DNA of 64,000 nt, taken from NCBI GenBank assembly GCA_041744575.1, contig JBGTKP010000008.1, positions 167,377 to 231,376 on the forward strand. The letters run 5' to 3'. This DNA is from JTS-RE37 sp041744575 (lineage in GTDB: Bacteria > Bacteroidota > Bacteroidia > Flavobacteriales > Flavobacteriaceae). Positions 35,437-45,900 of the stretch are shown one piece after another. Below the pieces are notes generated by a model. That model made no database searches. It saw only the letters and a list, made by a program, of their open reading frames with translations, and was not told the origin of the DNA. The position numbers were made by a program, and so were the translations under genes. Within the stretch, counting starts at the first letter, position 1; every line of letters begins with the position of its first letter.

Positions 35437-36552
35437 TTAATTTTTGGATGGCTTATCGGCCTCTTCTTCCGCATCCTGGAATTCAATATCACCGTCCAGA
35501 ACATTCTTGAAACCTTCGATCCAGGCATTCTTAAAGATATTAAATATCGTTGGCCATGGCTGCGATTGTACATTATTTAGATCGCCTTCTACGGGTATTC
35601 TCGTTGCCAGGGTATTATTTTTATGATTCTTCAGAATGAATTTAAAAAAACCAACGAATCCTTCCCATAAGTTTTTCAGAAATCCCTGATCCTTTCCCAA
35701 AAGCTTTGTGTCCTTCAGCAGCGGTTTAAAATACCCCTTCAGAAATCCGTCCGCGATCGCCACTTCACTATACAGGTTGAATGTTCCCTCTTCAAAATCG
35801 ATTCCTGCATAGTGGTTAGTAAAATCATTGAGGGAAGTCGCGTCCGCATTCTCAAGTGAAAACGACATATCCATATCGGGGATGGTTTTTACAAGATTCA
35901 TCTTGCCGGTCAGCAGCACACTTCCCCCGCCTATTGAAACGGCAGTACCTTTGATTTCAGATGGAAGGGTTCGTTCAGTCTGCAAGACGTTCTGCAGGTT
36001 GGTTGCCGATAGGTCTAAATCTGTAAGGTTCAGGTCGATATTCGGATCCGCAGATAATTCGACAAAAGCTACTTTACCATTCACAATCTGAAGCTTGTTG
36101 ATGTTGATGGGTACCAGATCTGTCAGCGCTTTCGTCCAGTCGTCATAATCAGGCTCAGCGCTTTCCTTCATCTGATCCTCAAATACATAGATGATGGAAG
36201 GGCGTAGCAGGATGATTTCACTTACTATCTTCCCCTGATACAACGCCTTCCACTCTACGGAGATATCCGTTTGTTCAAAATCAAGAAATGGGACCTGGGA
36301 ACCGGCATCAACCTTATTAAGATACAGCCCGTTAATCACATAGGCGCCTCTTATAAGGGCAATATCAATATCTGCAACCGCACCGTAATAGCCGGGGATA
36401 TCAGAAAGCACTTCATTCACATACCGTTTGACAAAAAAAGGCAGTAATAGCCTGAAAAGAACAAGGACACCTATAATTGTAAGCGGGAGCCATATTCTCT
36501 TCCGTCTGAACCAAGGACCACGAACGCGGGTAAATTCTGAACTTTTTTCCAT
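35437..36552 (-). CDS. AsmA/DUF748-like envelope protein, shorter
   Basis: The 371-residue protein has a basic N-terminus, one helix at about residues 21-42 (WLPLTIIGVLVLFRLLLPFF), and then a periplasmic beta-rich region beginning YVNEVLSDIPGYYGAVADIDI, quoted in part as YVNEVLSDIPGYYG. The repeated pattern of short strands such as LDLSATNLQNVL fits the DUF748/AsmA group, whose larger members form bridge-like grooves for lipid movement. The C-terminal part has LWEGFVGFFKFILKNHKNNT and ends in an acidic tail. It starts 12 bp after the longer relative and is followed by a membrane protein. A role in outer-membrane lipid or protein homeostasis is an inference from family. Confidence 0.8.
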   Translation of the reverse strand: MEKSSEFTRVRGPWFRRKRIWLPLTIIGVLVLFRLLLPFFVKRYVNEVLSDIPGYYGAVADIDIALIRGAYVINGLYLNKVDAGSQVPFLDFEQTDISVEWKALYQGKIVSEIILLRPSIIYVFEDQMKESAEPDYDDWTKALTDLVPININKLQIVNGKVAFVELSADPNIDLNLTDLDLSATNLQNVLQTERTLPSEIKGTAVSIGGGSVLLTGKMNLVKTIPDMDMSFSLENADATSLNDFTNHYAGIDFEEGTFNLYSEVAIADGFLKGYFKPLLKDTKLLGKDQGFLKNLWEGFVGFFKFILKNHKNNTLATRIPVEGDLNNVQSQPWPTIFNIFKNAWIEGFKNVLDGDIEFQDAEEEADKPSKN

Positions 36553-36564
36553 GAGGCCACTCCT

Positions 36565-38136
36565 TTACTTGTCTTCCTTCCCTTTCCCTGTTATGGCATT
36601 CATAATCCCCTCCTTAATATTCAGCCATATATAATTAAAAAAAGATTTTGTTTTATTTCGTTCAACACTAATGGTGCCAAACCGGAAACCATCCTCATCC
36701 GCCTTTGATCCGTCATTAATGAAGAGGTTGCCAATTGCGGTCAAAAATTTATTCACGCGCTGTCCATCCTTTGCCAGCACCATAAACTTGAAATCCTCAT
36801 AGTTCATTTTCATATCCCCGGAAGAGGTATTTTTGTCGCCGGCAAAAGTGAAATACATCTTATGGATGTATCCTTCAGCCTCTACACCCAACATGGGACG
36901 AATAAATATATCAGCCTCACTGCACCGAAAGTCAGAAATTGCCCCGCTTATTAAAAATCGATCCCCGGGATCAAAAAGGTGAAGATCCCACTTCAGTTCC
37001 ACCCTTGCACTCCCCATAAGTTTTGCGGTAGCATCCAGTCTGAGGCGCTGGTCCGTACTATCCCTCATCTGGTTGTCCAAACCGCGGACATAAAGATCGA
37101 TATCATCAATAAAGATACCGCCGGCCTTGGGATGTTCGTCGATTTTTTCCTCGTACATGACATATCCGTCATGAATGCTTAACAAAGATGTTTCTATGTC
37201 TACAGATAAGCCCCTCAGCATTTCTGTATAAAGTTTTTTGATGGACTCATCATCCGGCAGGCCCTTATCCCTGTATATTTCAAGCCTGGGTTGCAGAATG
37301 GAAATACTGTCCGCCCTTGCAAAAAACCGCGATCCGTGGAAACCGAAAGAGATGTCGGCTACAGTTGTTTGAGGGACCTCAAGCGAGATATGATCCCGTT
37401 CCACCTCTGCTCTTCGGGACAGTTCAATTCTTGTAAACTTGGAAGTGAGTTTCAGACCACCAATGGTGATATGATTCTTTTTTATATCAAGTTCTGCAAT
37501 CTGCATAAGTTCATATGGCCCGAGATCCACAAAAATATTGCTTGATGAAAAAGTGAAAGCTTGGTAGGTAAATGGCATCATGCGCCGAATTCTGTCTGGA
37601 TCAGTCCGGCCGTCCAACAACTCAAATGTAATGTCACTGGCTACCAATTTGGTGCTGTCTTCCTGTTCACCCATCAACACAAACTGGCCATCATCAACCC
37701 TTATTTTTTTAATATGGATCTGTTTTAACAGTGGTACCACACCTTGTGAGGTAGTGTCAGCTGAGGTGCTTTTTTTACGGCCGAAGTGGCGATAAACAGG
37801 TTTGTTGACGAAAATTTCATCCACAATGATCTGGTCCTTCATGTAAAAAGCCCAGTAATCAAGCCCCGCCAATCTTAACTTATCAGTAGTTACTTCGGTA
37901 GTTTTAAAAAGGGTATCCCTTTCTGAGATTTGAAGAGATACCTCGGCCACCTCTACGGTACCTGAAAAAAGGTTGACGGATAAATCGCCGTAAACAAGTG
38001 TAATATGATGAGGGAGTTTCCTGGCAACATAGTTCCTGATAATATCCGTGGCACTCATCTGAAGAAATAGAAGCGCACCGGCAACAACAAGCAACAGGAT
38101 CGCCAGAATGCCAATAGCAATTTTCTTTATTTTCAT
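36565..38136 (-). CDS. AsmA/DUF748-like envelope protein, longer
   Basis: The 523-residue protein has one N-terminal helix (residues about 5-28, IAIGILAILLLVVAGALLF) and a long periplasmic beta-rich region with VARKLPHHITLVYGDLSVNL and repeated strands. Its C-terminus KSFFNYIWLNIKEGIMNAI is a form recalled from AsmA-like Bacteroidota proteins. It is the first gene of a three-gene operon, followed by a shorter relative after 12 bp. A lipid-related envelope function is likely by family; nothing in the sequence defines the substrate. The gene follows an LpxH-like phosphoesterase on the same strand after 155 bp. Confidence 0.8.
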   Translation of the reverse strand: MKIKKIAIGILAILLLVVAGALLFLQMSATDIIRNYVARKLPHHITLVYGDLSVNLFSGTVEVAEVSLQISERDTLFKTTEVTTDKLRLAGLDYWAFYMKDQIIVDEIFVNKPVYRHFGRKKSTSADTTSQGVVPLLKQIHIKKIRVDDGQFVLMGEQEDSTKLVASDITFELLDGRTDPDRIRRMMPFTYQAFTFSSSNIFVDLGPYELMQIAELDIKKNHITIGGLKLTSKFTRIELSRRAEVERDHISLEVPQTTVADISFGFHGSRFFARADSISILQPRLEIYRDKGLPDDESIKKLYTEMLRGLSVDIETSLLSIHDGYVMYEEKIDEHPKAGGIFIDDIDLYVRGLDNQMRDSTDQRLRLDATAKLMGSARVELKWDLHLFDPGDRFLISGAISDFRCSEADIFIRPMLGVEAEGYIHKMYFTFAGDKNTSSGDMKMNYEDFKFMVLAKDGQRVNKFLTAIGNLFINDGSKADEDGFRFGTISVERNKTKSFFNYIWLNIKEGIMNAITGKGKEDK

Positions 38137-38291
38137 GTACCCATCATTACGGCAATGGAATATACCAAAATTTAGACGAGGGATAGGACTGTATTAAATA
38201 TATAAAGTGTCAATGGTAGCTTTTGAGGAGAGGTGCTTCAGAAGAAATTTTTGGGTCCCTCCTGAAAAACCTCAGGGTGACCGGATGGCGC

Positions 38292-39191
38292 TCAAACTTC
38301 CTTTTGATAATCGGACAATCTCTGGGGACCTTCAAGAAGCACTCTAACTACCCTCAGGGTGCCATCATCTGTGGTTGATATCTGCCATTTGATAAGGGAA
38401 ATGCCACCCTCTTCAATTTCAAGCCCGGTAATACTCCGGGGATGGACGCAGCTTCCGTCATTGAAGAACGGGATATCTCCGGGCTCCGGAAAGCGCGGCC
38501 TGTGTGTATGGCCGACGATGGTTATCATCAATTCGTTCCGGAGAATCCATTTCTTAATGCGCCTTTCAATGCGGATAAGTTCCTTATAATTTTTTGCGGG
38601 ACTGGTCGGATCGGCAATTCCCCATATCTGCAATGGTTTCCATAGCACCCTAACCAGAAACCTGCTCCACCTCCAAAAAGTATAATTCCACCAATCAGCC
38701 TGGTGTCCGTGAGTGAGGAAGAGTTCCTGACCTGTGTTCAGATGACGGAGTACAATGGCTTCGTGCACTACGATCCCTTCCAGCAATTTTTTGTCCTTAT
38801 CGTCTATTGGTTCATAATAGCTGGAGAGATTTTCCTTTACGTAGGCAGGGTCTTTGTAGACCATATCATGGTTGCCCCAAATCATATGGAGCCTTCCACT
38901 GAGGTGAAACTGGCGAAGTAATTCATATACATTCTTATGGGCCTCAAGGATCGACGTAAAATGAAGGTTTTCCCAAAGCTCATCCCCGTCACCCAATTCA
39001 CAATAGGCAAAGCCCTCCTGATAGTAAAATTTCAGAGCATGAAAATAGATATTTCTGTTGTTTGCAAATTCGTCGGCAAAACTATTATCGCCCCTGTGAC
39101 AGTCGCTAAAAAGGATAAATTTTGAAGTCTCGTCAAAGGACACCTTTTTCGCATTTTCATAGGCCCGGCTAAGCCTGAAGTTTGAATTCAT
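38292..39191 (-). CDS. Calcineurin-like metallophosphoesterase, LpxH-like
   Basis: The start at 39191 gives 299 residues (MNSNFRLSRAYENAKK); the longer frame to 39305 would overlap the promoter of the divergent GAF gene. The metal motifs are complete: DCH (30-32), GDGDE (67-71), GNHD (106-109), HGH (161-163) and GHTH (227-230). The layout resembles UDP-2,3-diacylglucosamine hydrolases and their relatives, with basic and aromatic residues WWNYTFWRWSRFLVR near 167-181 that could contact lipid or membrane. It is cytoplasmic as no signal is seen. Substrate is not determined; lipid A precursor hydrolysis is one option and phosphodiester cleavage another. Confidence 0.88.
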   Translation of the reverse strand: MNSNFRLSRAYENAKKVSFDETSKFILFSDCHRGDNSFADEFANNRNIYFHALKFYYQEGFAYCELGDGDELWENLHFTSILEAHKNVYELLRQFHLSGRLHMIWGNHDMVYKDPAYVKENLSSYYEPIDDKDKKLLEGIVVHEAIVLRHLNTGQELFLTHGHQADWWNYTFWRWSRFLVRVLWKPLQIWGIADPTSPAKNYKELIRIERRIKKWILRNELMITIVGHTHRPRFPEPGDIPFFNDGSCVHPRSITGLEIEEGGISLIKWQISTTDDGTLRVVRVLLEGPQRLSDYQKEV

Positions 39192-39242
39192 ATTCCTGAT
39201 TTTTGTTGACTGCCCCGCACAGGCGGCGCCACGATTCAATAA

Positions 39243-39276
39243 TTTGGAAAAAATTAAAGATTCTTTTGTAAATTTA
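39243..39276 (+). promoter_or_regulatory. Candidate promoter for the GAF-domain gene
   Basis: TTTG (39243-39246) and TAAATTTA (39269-39276, one mismatch to TAnnTTTG) are separated by 22 bases, within the expected range. Transcription would start near 39283, about 12 bases before the ATG at 39295. Confidence 0.4.
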
Positions 39277-39294
39277 GGGCATAATTTTCGACAC

Positions 39295-41679
39295 ATGGAA
39301 TCCATGGCAGAACTCAGTCACAAGGAATCCCCACTGATACAACTTATCAGTTTCGATAAATTATTGAAGTATTACGAATCGTTGGCTGAAAGCGGCGATC
39401 CTGTAAAGGCGGGCATGGCCCAAAGAATTTTGGAGGTGCAGAAACCTTATCCCTTCTTGAGGGATGGCTTTTCAGATACTACCCTGCTTGTCAAGCATAA
39501 GGATGTCATAAAGGAGCTGCTGCAGGGTATTTTCCCCGATGCCCTTACCAATAATGAAATCAAGGCGGCATCCCTGCCCTTTGGAGATGTGGTTTTTAAC
39601 ACTTCTGAGCGGTTTAAAAAAATACTTCAGAATGCAGGGAAAGACTTTGAGCTGCGCATCAGCAATCTGCCGGGAGAAGTGGATTATATTTCGGCTTGTG
39701 TGGTCATCCTCAATTACCACTACGGCTATAAGCTTGATTTTAAACGGCCGTTTTTCTATCATATCCCTGATTCCAATGGCGTAATACGACATTACCGCAT
39801 TCTTTACAACGCCGATTATCTGGAACTGTTTCCCACTGACAAAGCCAGGGATCTTACCAGGGAAGATGTCGATGAGTTGCTGGATAATTTTGAAAATATG
39901 GCTCTGTTAAAGGAAAAGATCCCTCCCGATAGTTTTATTACCAAGGGCTTCGTAATCTCCAATATGTTTGATGTCACCGCAGAACATTCCATTTCTGAAA
40001 TAAAGTCCGGTCTGATTGCCAGTAACAAAAGAGGAAACGAGAGTTTTGTTGAAGGGTTGCAGTCGACCTTTAAATCTCTGTTTAACCTGCCCGAAATCAA
40101 GGTGGGATTTCTGGTGTATGGCGCTTCTGATAACCGATTTCAAAAAGTTTATGGAAAAGGTATCGAAAGTTATATCCTCCACGAAAATGAATCGGCATCC
40201 TGCGATACCTTGCTTTGTGAAGATTCTTTTCAAAAGATTATTAACGAGAAATCGTATTTCGCTGTTTCGAATCTGGAACGTTTTGCCGGAAAGGAAGGGA
40301 GTCCGCCATTTTATGACCAACTTTTAAAACAAGGCATAAAAAGTTGCATTTTCGCGCCGATTGCAGATCAGGGCAATTTGCTGGGGGTACTTGAACTGGT
40401 CTCGTATAAGATAAATGACCTGAACACTGTCAATGCGATTAAGCTGGATGATGTCATGCCTTATATAGTCTCTGCAGTGCTTAGATCTAAGGTGGAGGAG
40501 GAAAATCTTATAGACGCTATCATACAGAATGAATGTACCTCTGTTCACAGTTCCGTATACTGGCGGTTCAGGGAGGAAGCCAAACTTTTTATCAGGAATG
40601 AGCTGGAGGGAAATCAACCCACTTTCAAGGAAATCGTTTTTAAGGAAGTCTATCCCCTATACGGGCAAATTGACATCAAAGATTCCTCGAAAGCCCGGAA
40701 TACGGCAGTCCAAAGGGATCTCCTTATTCAACTTTCCGAAATCAGGAATTTGCTGAGAGAAGCACTGGACAAGATCCGGATGCCCATATATGAGGAGCTG
40801 ATATTCCGGGTAGACGCGGCGGTGGGAGACATTAAGGAGGTGCTTCATACCAACAGCGAGCAAACCATCTTTGCCTTTGTTATGGCTGAAGTAAATCCGG
40901 TTCTTGATCATTTGAGGAAGGTAGGAAATAAGGACCTTCTGAACCTGATTACTGCCTACGAAGCCAAAATTGACATGGGTACCGGGTCTTATTATGATCA
41001 CAGAAAGAACTATGATGACACTATTACCCTGATCAATAAGAAGCTGGCCAAGATCCTTGATAAAAAACAGTCCCAGGCCCAGGCCATGTTCCCTCATTTC
41101 TTTGAGCGTTATAAGACCGATGGTGTGGAACACAATATATATATCGGGGAGAGTATTGTAGGGGACGGCAGTTTTGGTCTGATTTATCTGAAAAACCTGC
41201 GGTTATGGCAACTTCAGGTGATGTGCGATATGGAGAACGCCCACTATAAGATGAAGTCAGAGCTTCCTGTCCCTCTCGACGTCACCTCTCTCATCCTTGT
41301 TTATAATACGGACCTCTCTATCCGGTTCAGGATGGATGAAAAGCGTTTTGATGTGGATGGTACTTATAATGCCCGCTATGAGATTATCAAAAAAAGAATT
41401 GATAAATCATTAATAAAGGGTTCCAGGGATCGCCTTACCCAGGCAGGAAAACTTGTCATCGTGTACTCCCAAAAGACGGATGAACTGGAATATATCAAAT
41501 ACATCGCTTTCCTCAAGTCCAAAGGCTATTTTACCGATAAAATTGAGATTGTTGAGCTGGAAGGACTACAGGGCGTATCCGGACTTAAAGCGATCCGGGC
41601 AGAGATCCTTTATACCTCCCAGCGAGAAGCTGAAAAAACCTATACCTACGAGGATCTTATGGCGGAAATCAGGAACTAG
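39295..41679 (+). CDS. Large GAF-domain protein, unknown function
   Basis: The start at 39295 gives 794 residues (MESMAELSHKESP). Residues about 275-420 form a GAF-like ligand domain (GFLVYGASDNRFQKVYG through IFAPIADQGNLLGVLELVSY). The N-terminal 270 and C-terminal 370 residues are unassigned; the C-terminal part is helical, then alpha/beta, with no kinase, cyclase or HD motif seen. It has no signal peptide, so it is probably a cytoplasmic sensor. Similar ~790-residue GAF proteins are recalled from flavobacteria without function. Its stop codon overlaps the stop of the convergent HD-PycTM gene by 4 bp. Confidence 0.82.
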   Translation: MESMAELSHKESPLIQLISFDKLLKYYESLAESGDPVKAGMAQRILEVQKPYPFLRDGFSDTTLLVKHKDVIKELLQGIFPDALTNNEIKAASLPFGDVVFNTSERFKKILQNAGKDFELRISNLPGEVDYISACVVILNYHYGYKLDFKRPFFYHIPDSNGVIRHYRILYNADYLELFPTDKARDLTREDVDELLDNFENMALLKEKIPPDSFITKGFVISNMFDVTAEHSISEIKSGLIASNKRGNESFVEGLQSTFKSLFNLPEIKVGFLVYGASDNRFQKVYGKGIESYILHENESASCDTLLCEDSFQKIINEKSYFAVSNLERFAGKEGSPPFYDQLLKQGIKSCIFAPIADQGNLLGVLELVSYKINDLNTVNAIKLDDVMPYIVSAVLRSKVEEENLIDAIIQNECTSVHSSVYWRFREEAKLFIRNELEGNQPTFKEIVFKEVYPLYGQIDIKDSSKARNTAVQRDLLIQLSEIRNLLREALDKIRMPIYEELIFRVDAAVGDIKEVLHTNSEQTIFAFVMAEVNPVLDHLRKVGNKDLLNLITAYEAKIDMGTGSYYDHRKNYDDTITLINKKLAKILDKKQSQAQAMFPHFFERYKTDGVEHNIYIGESIVGDGSFGLIYLKNLRLWQLQVMCDMENAHYKMKSELPVPLDVTSLILVYNTDLSIRFRMDEKRFDVDGTYNARYEIIKKRIDKSLIKGSRDRLTQAGKLVIVYSQKTDELEYIKYIAFLKSKGYFTDKIEIVELEGLQGVSGLKAIRAEILYTSQREAEKTYTYEDLMAEIRN

Positions 41680-42890
41680 GTTGGAAGGGTGATTACCTGT
41701 TCAGGACCATAAAACTTCAGTGCCACGAAAAAGGCGATTACCGAAAGGATCATTCCAACCATAAAAATGGTATAGGTCCATCGCAACAGCTTGTATTTCC
41801 TGTTGAGCACCACTCCAAGAAAATAGAGGTCCTTGGTCAATGAATTATACACGTATTTCTGGTCCTTGATCAATTCCTGCATTGCCCATTCATAGTCATC
41901 AAGCTTCATTTTGTGGAAATTTCCAAAAAACAGCAGATTGACCTTCTTATTTTCCACATCTTCCTTGGTAAATTCCCCACTGGTCACGTTTGGCCTGGTT
42001 GCCAGCACGGACATGATCATGGAGGCAACGCTGAAAAGCACAAAAATCGCGGCTGGATAGATCAGATAATCATTGTTAGGATCATCTAGTTTGGGTATTA
42101 GGTTGGCCAACATCAGGGAAATAATAATGGCATTGACCGAAAGAAGGATATTGGCCTTCGTATCCGCAATATCACTTAATTTCAGATGATTCCGCATCGT
42201 TACGCGATACATGGTCTGTATTCCTCTTTCGGGGCTTCCATCCTTAAATTGCGTCTTTAATTCGGCCTTCAGCCGCTCCTTTTTCACCATTTGTTCCTGC
42301 TTCTTTTTTGTTTTAAGCAGGCTTTGAAGGTTGTCATCTTTGCCTTTTTGCCAGGTTTCCTTGGCGTAATCAGTGTAATAGCGATGTTCCGTACGGAACA
42401 TCTTTATATTTTCCTCCCGCCAGTCCTTCTGACGAAATTCCGCAATACCCAGCCTGGATAATTCTTCCCGCAGCAATTCCGAAGTTTCGGTATATGAGGA
42501 GTGTGCGAGATGAGAGGAGTCGGCATCACGCAGGATTTCCTCCCCCAGATTATTAGGTGTATGGTACCTTTTGGTGGCCATGATCAACTCGCAAATTTTT
42601 TCAACCCCATCTTTGGGATAAGATTGTTTGCCCAAAAAATTCCTTGCGATTTGGCAACTCTTTTCCTCGTGATCGGAATACGTTTCAGTATATCCGGTAT
42701 CATGCAGCCATGCTGACAGCAATAGGGTTTCATTTTCTTTGCCCAGAAGTGCGTAATGATCAATCAATTCTTTAGTATTTTTGACTACCCTTTGGGTATG
42801 CCGCAAATTGTGGTACATAAATTCCGGATCCAGTTTGGTAGATAAAAGGGTGGTAACAAAATCTTCAGTTTTACTAATGATATCCGACAT
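41676..42890 (-). CDS. HD domain fused to PycTM (Pycsar effector-like) membrane domain
   Basis: The start at 42890 gives 404 residues. An HD phosphohydrolase-like domain fills about residues 20-150, with HNLRH (27-31), HD (63-64), YSDHEE (71-76) and a later DADSSHLAH. A basic linker follows, then a PycTM/DUF5706-like domain (about 215-395) with helices near SVNAIIISLMLANLI, YPAAIFVLFSVASMIMSVLA and YTIFMVGMILSVIAFFVAL. PycTM is the membrane effector of Pycsar anti-phage systems, activated by cCMP or cUMP; HD fusions of this kind are recalled in Bacteroidota. No pyrimidine cyclase gene is adjacent. It overlaps the GAF gene's end and is divergent from copy B of the phosphoesterase lipoprotein. 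Confidence 0.85.
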   Translation of the reverse strand: MSDIISKTEDFVTTLLSTKLDPEFMYHNLRHTQRVVKNTKELIDHYALLGKENETLLLSAWLHDTGYTETYSDHEEKSCQIARNFLGKQSYPKDGVEKICELIMATKRYHTPNNLGEEILRDADSSHLAHSSYTETSELLREELSRLGIAEFRQKDWREENIKMFRTEHRYYTDYAKETWQKGKDDNLQSLLKTKKKQEQMVKKERLKAELKTQFKDGSPERGIQTMYRVTMRNHLKLSDIADTKANILLSVNAIIISLMLANLIPKLDDPNNDYLIYPAAIFVLFSVASMIMSVLATRPNVTSGEFTKEDVENKKVNLLFFGNFHKMKLDDYEWAMQELIKDQKYVYNSLTKDLYFLGVVLNRKYKLLRWTYTIFMVGMILSVIAFFVALKFYGPEQVITLPT

Positions 42891-42947
42891 ACTTGGTTTA
42901 ATTAACGAAGACAAAATACGAAAATTCAGCACTTTATTTGTACCATA

Positions 42948-45900
42948 ATGAATAAACATTTAGCGCTGCTTCTGATTCCGTTGCTTTATTCTTCATGTGC
43001 CACTTATGAGGCAAAATATGCAGAGGGCCATCATGCGATTGATGTGACCACCCGCAAAGAGGTGGCACATACATTTTATCTGATCGGCGATGCGGGTTTA
43101 TCTCCCATGGGCGAGATGAACAAAGCCCTCGGTTCATTCCAAAAAAAGCTGAAAAATGACTCTGCAAATAGTACAGCAGTTTTTTTGGGAGACAATATCT
43201 ATCCGGCTGGGCTTCCGGATCCTACCGATTCCACAGAGGCTTTCCGAATCGCTTTGAACCACCTCGATGCGCAATTGGAATCAGTGAAAGGATTTAAGGG
43301 AAGGGTACTTTTTATACCAGGAAATCACGACTGGTATACAGAGGGGCTTGTAGGATTAAAGCGACAGGAGGCTTATCTGGAAGGTCAGGTAAATCAAAAG
43401 GATATTTTCCTGCCCGAAAGCGGATGTCCAATGGAAGTTGTAGAGATTACGGAGCAGGTGATTGTAATCGCGATCGATTCGGAATGGTATATTACCAACT
43501 GGGACAAACGACCTTCCATTAACGAGGATTGTGCAATAAAAAGCAGGGAAAAATTCTTTGGAGAACTGGAAAGTGAAATCAAGAAAAATGCCGGGAAAAC
43601 AATCCTTCTGGCAATGCACCACCCCCTCTTCAGCTATGGGCCGCACGGAGGACAGTATACACTAAAGCAACATTTCTATCCCAAGGGAGGATACGGACCC
43701 CTTCCCATTCTGGGGACCCTCATCAACTTATTCCGGAAAACAGCGGGTGCTTCCTCGGAGGATATGCAGAATAAAAGATATCAGGAATTTGCCAAGCGAA
43801 TCATCACCTTGGCGCAGTTTGGCGAAAAAGTAATTGTTGCTTCAGGCCATGAACATACCCTGCAGTATATCGTTGAGCAGAATGTTCCTCAGATCGTAAG
43901 TGGTTCCGGAGCCAAGACAGGCGCGACGGCCTTACTGAATGGGAGTACTTTTTCTACAGGGCAGATGGGGTATGCCATCCTCGAAGTTTATGTGGATGGC
44001 TCATCGAGGGTTCGGTATTACGGAGCAACGGAAGAGGCCGGAGAGCAATTTCTATATACGGCAGGTATTCATCAAAGGGATACTACAATTAATGAAATGG
44101 TATTTCCGGATCATTTTTTACAGGAAACGAAAGCCTCCGTATATAGCGAGGAGGAGGTTCAAAAATCCGCCCTGTACCGCAAAATCTGGGGAGAACGATA
44201 TCGGAAGTACTATGGTACAACGATAAGCGCAAGAACGGCAACGCTGGATACCTTATACGGGGGGCTTACACCTGTAAGAGCAGGCGGCGGACACCAGTCG
44301 AAATCCCTCCGGCTAAGTCATTCCGATGGAAAGGAGTATGTAATGCGTGCCCTCCACAAGGAAGCAGAAAGATATTTGCAGGCCCTTGCCTTCAAAGATC
44401 AGTATATCATTGGAGAATTTGAGGGAACCCTCGCGGAAGGCCTGCTTGAGGATTTTTATACAGGGTCTCATCCTTATGCGCCGTTTGTTGTGGGCATGCT
44501 ATCGGATTCGGCACAATTATACCATACGAATCCAAAACTTTTTTACGTGCCCAAACATCCAGCACTGGGCGACTTTAATACAGACTTCGGGAATGAATTA
44601 TATATGATAGAAGAGCATGTATCCGAAGGATACGAAGACCTGAAAAGTTTTGGGCAACCAAAAAATATCGAAAGCACTTATAACCTGCTTGACAAACTCA
44701 GGGAGGATGAAAAATACACGGTAGATACAGATATGTATATCCGTGCCCGATTATTTGATATGGCACTGGGGGATTGGGATCGTCATGTTGATCAATGGAG
44801 ATGGGCAGAATTTCCAGATAAAGAGAATGACCGCATCATCTACCGTCCGATACCCAGAGACAGGGATCAGGTTTTTTCCAACATGGGTGACGGTCTTCTC
44901 ATGAATATTACCACCCGGATAATCCCCTCCCTCAAACTGATGGAAGGATTCCACGAGCAAATCAGAAATGTCCGGGCATTCAATTCAAATGCATTTTCTC
45001 TGGATATTGCGCTGCTTACAGGGACCAGCAGAGAACAATGGGAAGAACAGGCCGCTTTTCTTAAATCTAAGATAACTAAAAGTGCAATTGAAGCCTCCTT
45101 TGAAATGTTTCCTGAAGAAGTGCAGGATGCTACCATTACAAAAATCAAAGAAACGTTACTGGCAAGACTTTCCCGAATTGAAGAAACGGCAGTTGCTTAT
45201 TATAAGATCCTGAACAAATTTGCTATTGTTAAAGGTACGGATAAGGATGACTGGTTTGAAATTATGGCTCTTCCGGACTTCCAAACGCGGGTTAAAGGCT
45301 ATCGGATCATTGACGGAAAAAAGGAGAGGCTCTTCTTTGACAGAGTATTTGACAGTCGTCTCACCCGGGAGATATGGGTATATGGACTGGATGATGGAGA
45401 TTATTTCGAAACTTCAGGACAGGTGAACAATGCGATCCGAATAAAAATTATAGGGGGTAATGGAAAGGACGTATTCGATATTAAAAACAGTAGTAAAATT
45501 ACTCTGTATGACTATAAAAGCAAGGAAAATACCTTTAAGGAAACTGCTGGGGCCAAAGTTAAATTGCTCGATGATTACGAGGTAAACACTTACGAGCCTC
45601 TCAAGATAGTAACTGTTCGAAACCAGTTTATACCTACTGCAGGATATAATCCGGATGACGGATTGCGGCTTGGGATTAGTAACACCTTTACCCAGTATGC
45701 ATTCAGGCAAAATCCCTTTACCTCTGAACACCGTCTTAATGCCTCCTTTTACTTTGCTACCAGCGGAATCAACATTTCCTACAAAGGAGAATTCGCCGAA
45801 CTCTTTCATAATTGGAATTTCCTTTTATCGGCTCAATTCGCCAGCCCCAATTTCAGCATTAATTTTTTTGGACTGGGCAATGACACTCAAAATAATGATG

